The position numbers were made by a program, and so were the translations under genes. From contig NZ_CP159831.1 in the NCBI RefSeq assembly GCF_047730075.1, positions 1,302,001-1,366,000 on the forward strand: 64,000 bases of DNA. The letters are read 5' to 3'. Numbering within the stretch: position 1 is the stretch's first letter; every line of letters starts with the position of its first letter. Below are positions 51,739 through 59,338 of the stretch, one piece after another. Below the pieces are notes generated by a model. It saw nothing but the letters and a program-made list of their open reading frames with translations, was not told where the DNA came from and did not search any database. The stretch is from Njordibacter sp905182035. Its GTDB lineage: Bacteria > Pseudomonadota > Gammaproteobacteria > Pseudomonadales > Balneatricaceae.

Positions 51739-53870
51739 TGTCTTCTGCTAATAGGCGCCCACGGTTTCGACTTAATACCCAAGTCTTAGTTTTTGCTTTG
51801 GTGTTGATTAGTATCCCTTGGTTATCCTACCGTTTTGTGGCCGAAACTCGTGTGTTCATGATTGAAGGCCAAACTCAGGCTCAAGAGCAGTTGGCCCGTG
51901 GTATTGTTACTTTATTTCAAGGGCGAGATGATCTGTTAGCTGAGTTGCCTTATTTGGATAGCCAGCAGGTGGTTTTTAGCCATCCACTAACAGGCCAAAC
52001 TAAGGTAGATGGCTATACCAACGAATGGCTAGATTTCCAACTATTTGCTAATCATTTTGGTTCTGGCGAGGGTAGTGAAGACGGTTATAGTTTATTACTA
52101 GGTGAAAAAGACGATCGTATCTTTGGCCTTGTTCGAATTCAAGACGATAAAACGGTGTTAAGAACCAAGGGTACACCCAAGTTAGATTTGAGCGATCATT
52201 TACGGTTAACCTTGCCAGATCGAAATGGTAATGAGAGACGTCTAGTCATGGTGGCCACCAATGCTGGTGCTATGGAGGTGTGGTACGTTAAGGAAGACTG
52301 GGCCACGCCCCAATATAGAAGCCCCTCATCATCTTTTATTATTAAAGCTGTTATGCGCCAATTAGTTGATGGCTATTTGGTCGAATTTGCTTTACCAAAA
52401 TACTTTTTGAATCAACGTCAAGAATTTGGTTTAGCTGTGGCTGATGTAGATAGCGAAGATGGCACCATGCGTCATTTAAAAACATTAGTAGGGGCCGATA
52501 CTACGGTAGAGAGCCACTTTAACTTATTGGCTATGCGGGCACCCGAAGCTCACAAAATATTGTCGAGCTTAAGTCGCTCTGACTCGCAAATCGTGATTTA
52601 CGATAATCATTTACAAGTGCGAGCTAGTGTAGGCCAAGTGAGTCCTCCACAGTCTGAACAGATTAAGCCTCAGGACGTTTTTGAACGTATTCAAAGTTGG
52701 CTTAATCAAGGGTTAGACTGGTTTATCGCTATTCCGGCCTATTTAAACCCGGTCCAAGCTGCCAGCCAAGAGCGAGATCTACTTAACCGGGCCTTGGATA
52801 AAAAGTTTGCCAGTGGGCGCTGGCATAAAGGACCTACAGAACAAGTTTTTGCCGTTGCTGCACCTATCGCAGACCAAGAAGGCGAACTGCTGGGGGTGGT
52901 GCTGATTAAACAGTCCACTGCACAAATACTGGGTTTACAGAAGCAGGCTATGGAGAACATTGCCTTGCTTAGCCTATCTACCATGCTGGTTATTTTGTTG
53001 GTTTTGTTGCTGTTCTCATGGCGTCAAGCTATGCGCATCAGACGTTTGGGTAGGGAAGCTCAGCAAATTGTTGATCCAGATGGCAGATTAAGGACAGACC
53101 GGTTGCACAACGAAACACGTGCTGGCGACGAAATTGGCGATTTAGCTCGAAGTTTTTCTGGTGTTGTTGCTAGGCTTCATGAACACCAAGAATTTATGAG
53201 CACCATGCCGCGCACCTTGCGTCATGAGGTTAATAACCCGCTCAATGCTACCATGACTTCCTTGGAAAATTTGCAAATGCATGGGGTTGCAGAGGGTCAG
53301 CAACGTTATATTGATAGTGCACAAAGAGGATTAGTTAAGATTAGCGCAATTGTTGAGAAGCTGGCTGATGCTGCTAACTTGGAAGCCGCCTTGCATGAGG
53401 ATGAGTTGGAACCGTTGAATTTGTTGCATTTGTTACAGACCTATGTCCATCACCAAAATCCAGGCACGCTAGGAGGGCTAGCAGACGTAGTGTTTGAGTC
53501 AGATCAGCAGGTGATTTATGTAGCAGGTGTTGACTACCGTATAGAGCAACTGCTCGATAAATTACTCGACAATGCTAGAGACTTTCGTGCTGATGGCAGT
53601 TTGATTACGGTGCGTCTGTATCAACAAGAGTATGATTGCTATCTAGAAGTGGAAAATAATGGCCTCAATATCCCACTAGAACTTATTGCTGGAATGTTTA
53701 ACTCAATGGTCTCGGCTCGCGCTGCTGGCGCTGGCCATGCCCATTTTGGTCTAGGATTATATATTGTACGATTGATTAGCCAATTCCATGGCGGAAGTGT
53801 TTCTGCCCATAACTTGAGCCAACCCGAAGGTGTTATGTTTAGGGTTCGATTACCCATATTGTTGGTGTAG
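51738..53870 (+). CDS. sensor histidine kinase with CBM9-like periplasmic domain (PdsS-like)
   Basis: A 710-residue kinase. TM1 at about residue 13-32 (VLVFALVLISIPWLSYRF); a periplasmic region of about 370 residues that opens with VDGYTNEWLDFQ and contains VATNAGAMEVWYV and GYLVEFALPKYFL, features of a CBM9/DOMON-like beta-sandwich; TM2 at about 406-430; a HAMP-like linker; the H-box TLRHEVNNPLNATMTSLE (about 493-511); an HATPase domain with LLDKLLDNARDFR and the G-box FGLGLYIVRL. The overall plan matches the 'proteobacterial dedicated sortase system histidine kinase'. It is translated from TAATG overlapping the regulator stop, and its cognate regulator is clearly the preceding gene. The ligand is unknown. 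Confidence 0.82.
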   Translation: MSSANRRPRFRLNTQVLVFALVLISIPWLSYRFVAETRVFMIEGQTQAQEQLARGIVTLFQGRDDLLAELPYLDSQQVVFSHPLTGQTKVDGYTNEWLDFQLFANHFGSGEGSEDGYSLLLGEKDDRIFGLVRIQDDKTVLRTKGTPKLDLSDHLRLTLPDRNGNERRLVMVATNAGAMEVWYVKEDWATPQYRSPSSSFIIKAVMRQLVDGYLVEFALPKYFLNQRQEFGLAVADVDSEDGTMRHLKTLVGADTTVESHFNLLAMRAPEAHKILSSLSRSDSQIVIYDNHLQVRASVGQVSPPQSEQIKPQDVFERIQSWLNQGLDWFIAIPAYLNPVQAASQERDLLNRALDKKFASGRWHKGPTEQVFAVAAPIADQEGELLGVVLIKQSTAQILGLQKQAMENIALLSLSTMLVILLVLLLFSWRQAMRIRRLGREAQQIVDPDGRLRTDRLHNETRAGDEIGDLARSFSGVVARLHEHQEFMSTMPRTLRHEVNNPLNATMTSLENLQMHGVAEGQQRYIDSAQRGLVKISAIVEKLADAANLEAALHEDELEPLNLLHLLQTYVHHQNPGTLGGLADVVFESDQQVIYVAGVDYRIEQLLDKLLDNARDFRADGSLITVRLYQQEYDCYLEVENNGLNIPLELIAGMFNSMVSARAAGAGHAHFGLGLYIVRLISQFHGGSVSAHNLSQPEGVMFRVRLPILLV

Positions 53871-53874
53871 TAAA

Positions 53875-54159
53875 ATGACCAAAAATACCAAAATCTCTAT
53901 CTTTGCTAAGGTGTTAATCATTTTAGTACGAGGCTATCGATACTTATTAAGTCCCTTGTTAGGCAGTAACTGCCGCTACCAACCAACGTGTTCTAGCTAT
54001 GCGATAGAGGCTATTAAATTACATGGTGCGGGCAAGGGGTTTGCTATGGCAGCATGGCGTATTCTACGTTGCAATCCATTTTCTAAAGGTGGCTATGAGC
54101 CAGTACCGGGTAGTTATGAGCATAGCCAGTTTTCTGCTCAGGACGACAAGGTAAGCTGA
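53875..54159 (+). CDS. yidD: membrane protein insertion efficiency factor YidD
   Basis: A 94-residue small protein: ILVRGYRYLLSPLLGSNCRYQPTCSSYAIEAIKLHG, then RILRCNPFSKGGYEPVP, which are diagnostic of YidD, including the three conserved Cys. It assists YidC-dependent membrane insertion. YidD is normally between rnpA and yidC; here it follows a sensor kinase by four bases, so it is displaced or an extra copy. ATG 53875 is the start used; an upstream in-frame start inside the kinase gene adds atypical sequence. Confidence 0.93.
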   Translation: MTKNTKISIFAKVLIILVRGYRYLLSPLLGSNCRYQPTCSSYAIEAIKLHGAGKGFAMAAWRILRCNPFSKGGYEPVPGSYEHSQFSAQDDKVS

Positions 54160-54217
54160 TTCGACCATCATTTCCCATTGAACATCCTTCAATGCGGTGC
54201 AGGACCAATAAGTTAGA

Positions 54218-54856
54218 CTAATCTAATCCTGCGAAGGGGAACTCGTCGTCTTCCACTTGCCAACCACCTAGTTGTTTCCATCGGTTAACAATAGTGCAGA
54301 ATAATTCAGCAGTTTTTTCTGCATCATAACGTGCACTATGAGCATCTTGATTGCTAAAACGTATATCAGCCGCCGCACAAGCCTTAGCCAATACTGTTTG
54401 CCCATAAGCCAAGCCTGCCAATGTTGCTGTATCAAAACAAGAGAAAGGGTGGAAAGGGTTGCGCTTTTGTTGGCAACGATGAACCGCCGCATTTATAAAA
54501 TTTAAATCGAAGGCAGCGTTATGACCTACTAAAATAGCGCGTTTACATTCGCTTGCCTTCATAGCTTTACGAATTGGCTTAAACAACTGATCCAACGCCT
54601 CACGTTCTGTAATAGCTTCACGTTCTGGATCCGACGGATCTATGCCAGTGAATTCTAAAGCAGCTGCTTCTAAATTTGCACCTTCAAAAGGTTCGATGTG
54701 GCAATCTATAGTTTCTTTGGCATAGAGTAAGCCATCTTCATCCATATCAATAATTACTGCAGCAGCCTCTAGGAGAGCGTCTGTATGGCTATTAAAACCA
54801 GCTGTTTCTACATCAACAATAATAGGCAGATAGCCCCGAAAACGATCTTTAATCAC
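54218..54856 (-). CDS. rnt: ribonuclease T
   Basis: A 212-residue DEDD-family 3'-5' exoribonuclease that matures tRNA, 5S and 23S 3' ends. The catalytic blocks are IVDVETAGFNSHTDALLEAAAV (Asp and Glu, about residue 10-12), VGHNAAFDLNFINAAV and DAHSARYDAEKTAELF (Asp and the DEDDh His). The start is GTG 54856, which has TGGAGG nine bases upstream and lies four bases after the pyrC stop; the longer ATG frame would overlap pyrC. Order pyrC-rnt on one strand is usual in Pseudomonas relatives. Confidence 0.95.
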   Translation of the reverse strand: MIKDRFRGYLPIIVDVETAGFNSHTDALLEAAAVIIDMDEDGLLYAKETIDCHIEPFEGANLEAAALEFTGIDPSDPEREAITEREALDQLFKPIRKAMKASECKRAILVGHNAAFDLNFINAAVHRCQQKRNPFHPFSCFDTATLAGLAYGQTVLAKACAAADIRFSNQDAHSARYDAEKTAELFCTIVNRWKQLGGWQVEDDEFPFAGLD

Positions 54857-54860
54857 GCTC

Positions 54861-55886
54861 TTATGCCTCCATTTTCCAGTTAAGGGTTTCGCCCGCACCT
54901 AAGGGAATAATTACCTCATCTCCAAAGCTTAGGCTAGAAGGGATCTGCCAGCTGCGTCGAGTTAAGGTTATGGTGTCGCTATTACGAGCCAAACCATAAA
55001 AATCAGGGCCGTTTAAGCTTGCAAAAGCTTCCAGCTTATCCAATGCATCAAAAGACTCAAAGGCTTGGGCGTAGAGTTCAATAGCTGCAGGGGAAGAGTA
55101 ACAGCCGGCGCAGCCACATGCGCTTTCCTTAGCGCCTTGAGCATGGGGCGCTGAGTCTGTGCCTAAAAAGAACTTTTTGCTGTCATTAGATACCGCAGTC
55201 TGTAAAGCTTGTTGATGGGTGTTGCGCTTAAGCACTGGCAGGCAATATAAGTGGGGTTTAACGCCACCTACCAATAAGTCATTGCGGTTATACAGCAAGT
55301 GTTGAGGTGTAACAGTAGCGGCAACCAAATCACTGGCACCAGCGACGAATTGAGCTGCATCATCGGTGGTAATGTGTTCAAACACACACTTCAAATTTGG
55401 GAAGCGATGTAATAAGGGGGCCAGATGTTGGTCAATAAAGCCTTTTTCACGATCGAAAATGTCCACATGGGAGTCAGTGACTTCACCATGAACCAACAAT
55501 GGCATACCAAGTTCTGCAAGCTTTTCTATAGCGGGGTAGATGTGTTCAATGTTGGTAACGCCTGCTGCAGAATTAGTGGTGGCGCCCGCGGGGTAGAGTT
55601 TAACCGCCTTAACAATACCAGAATCAAAAGCGCGCTGAATTTCTAGCGCACTGGTGTGGTCGGTTAGATACAATGTCATTAACGGTATCAAAGAGCTTTT
55701 TTGAGCATCCAAGCGAGCTTTATAGGCAACAGCCATTCTGGTGTCTACAATGGGCGGAGTAAGGTTGGGCATTATCATGGCGCGGCCAAATTGTGACGCT
55801 GTGTCGGGCACAGTGCGCGCTAGCACAGCCCCGTCACGCAGGTGCAAGTGCCAATCGTCAGGGCGGATTATAGTAAGTGAATGCAT
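54861..55886 (-). CDS. pyrC: dihydroorotase
   Basis: A 341-residue class II dihydroorotase of pyrimidine synthesis. Zinc ligands: DDWHLHLRDG at residue 9-18, the carboxylated Lys in GIVKAVKLYPAGATTNS (about residue 98), LLVHGEVTD and EHITT; the late Asp is in LGTDSAPHAQGAKES, followed by CGCAGCYSSPAAIE. Length is normal. It is divergent from argG, with about 150 bp between. Confidence 0.97.
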   Translation of the reverse strand: MHSLTIIRPDDWHLHLRDGAVLARTVPDTASQFGRAMIMPNLTPPIVDTRMAVAYKARLDAQKSSLIPLMTLYLTDHTSALEIQRAFDSGIVKAVKLYPAGATTNSAAGVTNIEHIYPAIEKLAELGMPLLVHGEVTDSHVDIFDREKGFIDQHLAPLLHRFPNLKCVFEHITTDDAAQFVAGASDLVAATVTPQHLLYNRNDLLVGGVKPHLYCLPVLKRNTHQQALQTAVSNDSKKFFLGTDSAPHAQGAKESACGCAGCYSSPAAIELYAQAFESFDALDKLEAFASLNGPDFYGLARNSDTITLTRRSWQIPSSLSFGDEVIIPLGAGETLNWKMEA

Positions 55887-56029
55887 GGGAAATTCTCGAG
55901 CCCAGTGGCCAGTCGGTTAGATCAAACAATGCAGCTCATTTTATCAGGAGTAGGGTTAATAAAATACTCACAATCAGGTAATTTTTATGCGCTAATGCTG
56001 TGCTGTTAGAAGCATCCATGTATACTTTA

Positions 56030-56047
56030 TTTGCATAATGACTCATT
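56030..56047 (+). promoter_or_regulatory. candidate ArgR box upstream of argG
   Basis: TTTGCATAATGACTCATT matches the 18-bp ARG-box consensus (W-N-TGAAT-W4-ATTCA-N-W) at 15 of 18 positions. It lies just downstream of a possible -10 TATACT (56021-56026) and 26 bp before the argG ATG, a suitable place for repression by arginine-bound ArgR. Only one box is seen; ArgR normally binds paired boxes. Confidence 0.4.
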
Positions 56048-56073
56048 ATTTTTGTTACAGGGATTTCACTGCT

Positions 56074-57294
56074 ATGGCAGACATAAAGAAAGTAGTATTA
56101 GCCTATTCTGGTGGTTTAGACACATCCGTTATAGTTAAATGGTTGCAAGAAACCTATCACTGTGAGGTGGTGACATTTACCGCCGATTTAGGGCAGGGCG
56201 AAGAAGTTGAACCTGCTCGAGCTAAAGCCGAGGCCTTAGGTGTTAAAGAAATATATATTGAAGACTTGCGAGAAGAGTTTGTACGAGATTTTGTATTCCC
56301 TATGTTTAGAGCCAATGCGGTATATGAAGGAGAATACCTGTTAGGCACTTCTATTGCTCGCCCATTAATTGCTAAACGTCTGATTGAAATTGCCAATCTA
56401 ACGGGAGCAGATGCAATCTCCCATGGCGCTACTGGCAAGGGTAATGACCAAGTGCGTTTTGAGTTGGGTGCTTATGCCCTCAAGCCAGGAGTAGAGGTAA
56501 TTGCCCCATGGCGTGAGTGGGATTTGAATTCTCGTGAAAGTTTAATGGACTACTGCGAACAGCATGGTATCCCCGTAGATTTCAAAAATAAGAAAAGCTC
56601 GCCTTACTCTATGGATGCGAACTTGTTGCACATTTCCTATGAAAGCGGCATGTTAGAAGACCCTTGGCACCCATCAGATGAAGACATGTGGCGTTGGAGC
56701 GTGGCTCCAGAAGCAGCTCCAGATGAAGCTACCTATATTGAATTAGATTACCAACAAGGTGATATTGTTGCCATCAATGGCGAATCCATGAGTCCTGCGA
56801 CCGTATTAACGGAACTTAATCGAGTAGCTGGAGCAAATGGTATAGGTCGTTTAGATATCGTTGAAAACCGTTATGTTGGCATGAAAGCTCGAGGCTGTTA
56901 TGAAACGCCAGGCGGTACTATCATGCTCAAGGCTCATCGTGCAATTGAGTCTATTACCATGGATCGTGAAGCCGCCCACCTTAAAGACGAAATTATGCCA
57001 CGGTATGCTAAATTAGTTTATAACGGCTACTGGTGGTCTGAAGAGCGTCAAATGTTGCAAGCGTTAATTAACCGGTCTCAGGAGTATGTCAACGGTACGG
57101 TTAGACTGAAGCTATACAAAGGCAATGTAGACGTAATAGGCCGTAAATCCAAGGACAGTCTTTTTGATGCGGCAATGGCCACCATGGAAGACGATGCGGG
57201 TGCTTATAATCAACAGGATGCGGCTGGTTTTATCAAGTTGAATGCGCTACGTATGCGTATTGAAGCTAGCAAAGGTCGTGATTTGCTTAAGTAG
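56074..57294 (+). CDS. argG: argininosuccinate synthase
   Basis: A 406-residue ATP-dependent enzyme joining citrulline and aspartate in arginine synthesis. The P-loop-like N terminus is VVLAYSGGLDTSVIVKWLQ, then TADLGQGEEVEPARAKA, GTSIARPLIAKRLIEIA, HGATGKGNDQVRFELG and KKSSPYSMDANLLHISYESGMLEDP. I choose ATG 56074, where homology begins; an upstream in-frame ATG overlaps the operator. A perfect terminator follows. Confidence 0.97.
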   Translation: MADIKKVVLAYSGGLDTSVIVKWLQETYHCEVVTFTADLGQGEEVEPARAKAEALGVKEIYIEDLREEFVRDFVFPMFRANAVYEGEYLLGTSIARPLIAKRLIEIANLTGADAISHGATGKGNDQVRFELGAYALKPGVEVIAPWREWDLNSRESLMDYCEQHGIPVDFKNKKSSPYSMDANLLHISYESGMLEDPWHPSDEDMWRWSVAPEAAPDEATYIELDYQQGDIVAINGESMSPATVLTELNRVAGANGIGRLDIVENRYVGMKARGCYETPGGTIMLKAHRAIESITMDREAAHLKDEIMPRYAKLVYNGYWWSEERQMLQALINRSQEYVNGTVRLKLYKGNVDVIGRKSKDSLFDAAMATMEDDAGAYNQQDAAGFIKLNALRMRIEASKGRDLLK

Positions 57295-57317
57295 CATTTA
57301 GACAGTCTTAAGCAAAC

Positions 57318-57345
57318 AAAAAGCCAAGCAATTGCTTGGCTTTTT
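57318..57345 (+). terminator. intrinsic terminator after argG
   Basis: AAAAAGCCAAGC, loop AATT, GCTTGGCTTTTT: a perfect 12-bp stem with A and T tails, 24 bp after the argG stop. Confidence 0.93.
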
Positions 57346-57454
57346 GTTATTTAACGGTAATTAATCAAAAGATCCATTATTTCTCCATCATTGGTGCAAT
57401 TTTTATCCATCTTCCCAGTCTTTAATAGGCATTGATGATAACAAGGAGTTACCA

Positions 57455-57655
57455 ATGCAGTGTTTCATACCCTTTTCTGAGGAAGTTTTAGAGCAACACC
57501 CTGAGCTATTAGCTAGTGGGTTAGTGCCATTCCGTGAAGAATATTTACACTACACTATGGAATTTGAGGTGGTGTCGCCAGATCAAGCAAAGATTTTGGC
57601 GCCAACGGATTGCTCATTTAACGAAAACGGTAAGCAAAAGGTTCAAGCCATATAA
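57455..57655 (+). CDS. small hypothetical protein
   Basis: A 66-residue frame with a strong ribosome site (AAGGAG, six bases before ATG) and ordinary amino-acid use: no signal peptide or membrane helix, acidic middle (VPFREEYLHYTMEFEVVSPDQ), two cysteines. I do not recognise it. It lies between two good terminators (57318-57345 and 57711-57765) and is thus probably a separate small transcription unit. The neighbours argG and the RhlE-type helicase give no functional hint. Confidence 0.7.
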   Translation: MQCFIPFSEEVLEQHPELLASGLVPFREEYLHYTMEFEVVSPDQAKILAPTDCSFNENGKQKVQAI

Positions 57656-57710
57656 ATTATGAACTTTTAACTTAAGCGTTGGTCTTAGTTGTACATCTAG
57701 TAAAAATCCG

Positions 57711-57765
57711 TGCCCTATACAGGTAACCGCTTCCCCTTCGGTTAGTTTGTACAGGGCATTTTTTT
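57711..57765 (+). terminator. long structured terminator after the small hypothetical gene
   Basis: TGCCCT-A-TACA pairs with TGTA-C-AGGGCA (57711-57721 and 57748-57758), an inner hairpin TAACCG/CGGTTA (57724-57729 and 57739-57744) stacks inside, and seven T follow (57759-57765). This is a strong intrinsic terminator for plus-strand transcripts, convergent to the helicase gene. Confidence 0.8.
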
Positions 57766-57811
57766 GCTATTTTTTTGGCTTTGACAAATGCCCCACATTG
57801 GTCGCTGCAGG

Positions 57812-59182
57812 CTAGCGAGCAGGGCGCTTGCTGGGTCCGTTGGATTTGGTCCAAGGGTTCTGTTTGGCTGGCCTGGCATCTCCAGAAGGAGATTGAGAAG
57901 ATCTGCGTTGGTTCGATTTAGATAAGGCAGACTTTACCTGTGGCTTTCTTTTTTTAGGGGCCTGTAAAGTCAACTGCTCAGACTTCAGCTTAGGTTTTTT
58001 TGGTTTCTTGTTTTTTAGTGTACGAAGGTCACGTGATGGTGGCAGTGCATGAGTAGGTATAAAGCCTTCAATATAGTCCCGTTCAATGTGCTTTTGAATA
58101 AGGAGCTCAATGGATTCTAGAAATTCAATTTCATCGGCACAAACTAAAGAGATTGCTTCGCCTGTCTTGTTGGCACGACCAGTTCTGCCAATACGGTGAA
58201 CATAATCTTCAGAAATATTAGGTAGGTCATAGTTAACCACTTGAGGCAGTTGCTCAATGTCCAGCCCTCGAGCAGCGATATCCGTGGCAACTAATACTTT
58301 AACTTCACCGGCCTTAAACTGGGCTAGAGCTCGTGTACGGGCACCTTGGCTCTTGTTGCCATGGATAGCGTCAGCACTTATACCACCACCTACAAGCCAC
58401 TTAGCTAGCTTGTTACAGCCGTGCTTAGTACGACAAAATACTAATACCCGTGCCCACTTCTTACTGATAATAAGCTCCTGTAGTAGTGCAGCCTTTTGCT
58501 TTTTATCTACGGGATACAGCCACTGTTTGACAGTGGGGGCTGCACTGTTAGCAGGACTGACATTGATCTCTACAGGGTTGTTCATGAGGCCTTTAGCAAG
58601 GTCTCTTATTTGATCTGCAAAAGTAGCTGAGAACATGAGGTTTTGGCGGTCTTTCGGCAAGAAAGACAAGATGCGTTTTAAATCATTGATAAAACCCATG
58701 TCCAACATACGGTCGGCTTCATCCAAAATAAGTACTTCGAGTTGATTGAATTTCACAGCCTTTTGTTGAAATAAATCCAATAGGCGGCCAGGAGTAGCAA
58801 CTAAAACATCTGCACCGCGACGTAAACGCATCATCTGTGGGTTAATTTTAACGCCACCAAATACCACCGCTGAGGTTAACGGCAAGTCTACGCCGTAGGT
58901 GGCTACGCTTTCTGCTACTTGAGCAGCTAGTTCCCGAGTAGGAGTAAGCACGAGGGCTCGTACTTGGTTGGCCTGTGCTCGCTGCCCTTTTGCTAGCCGT
59001 TGTAACAGCGGCAAGGTAAAGGCTGCGGTCTTGCCTGTCCCCGTTTGGGCCGCTGCCATGACATCGTCACCCGCCAAAATGGCTGGAATAGCTTTCTCTT
59101 GGATTGGGCTTGGAACGGTATAACCTTTGCTCTCTATAGCGGTTAATAGGCGTGGCTCAAGACCAAGTTCGGCAAATGACAT
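57812..59182 (-). CDS. rhlE: DEAD-box RNA helicase, RhlE-like
   Basis: A 456-residue ATP-dependent RNA helicase. Motifs in order: Q motif YTVPSPIQEKAIP, Walker A AAQTGTGKTAAF (about 47), PTRELAAQ, TPGRLLD, LDEADRMLDMGF (DEAD, about 152), FSATF, ARVLVFCRTKHGCN, ATDIAARGLDIEQLP and HRIGRTGRA. The tail (about 380-456) is basic and disordered (KKPKKPKLKSEQ; RPAKQNPWTKSNGPSK). RhlE-type helicases act in ribosome assembly and mRNA decay. ATG 59182 is the family start; the longer frame adds 37 atypical residues. Confidence 0.93.
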   Translation of the reverse strand: MSFAELGLEPRLLTAIESKGYTVPSPIQEKAIPAILAGDDVMAAAQTGTGKTAAFTLPLLQRLAKGQRAQANQVRALVLTPTRELAAQVAESVATYGVDLPLTSAVVFGGVKINPQMMRLRRGADVLVATPGRLLDLFQQKAVKFNQLEVLILDEADRMLDMGFINDLKRILSFLPKDRQNLMFSATFADQIRDLAKGLMNNPVEINVSPANSAAPTVKQWLYPVDKKQKAALLQELIISKKWARVLVFCRTKHGCNKLAKWLVGGGISADAIHGNKSQGARTRALAQFKAGEVKVLVATDIAARGLDIEQLPQVVNYDLPNISEDYVHRIGRTGRANKTGEAISLVCADEIEFLESIELLIQKHIERDYIEGFIPTHALPPSRDLRTLKNKKPKKPKLKSEQLTLQAPKKRKPQVKSALSKSNQRRSSQSPSGDARPAKQNPWTKSNGPSKRPAR

Positions 59183-59338
59183 GGAGTATCTCTGTAATAG
59201 GCGTGTTAGGGCGCTGGAGCATACAGGATATGGGTTAAAAACGCCATTTAAAGACTGTCTTATGGCCTTCTTGTACAATTGGATAATGGGCAAGCTAAGC
59301 TGGTTGCGTTACACTTGAAGCACCGTAGTTAACCTAAT

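Noticed and set aside
57711..57765. Structured region as an independent small RNA gene
   Set aside because: No promoter of its own is visible and it fits a terminator of the preceding small gene.
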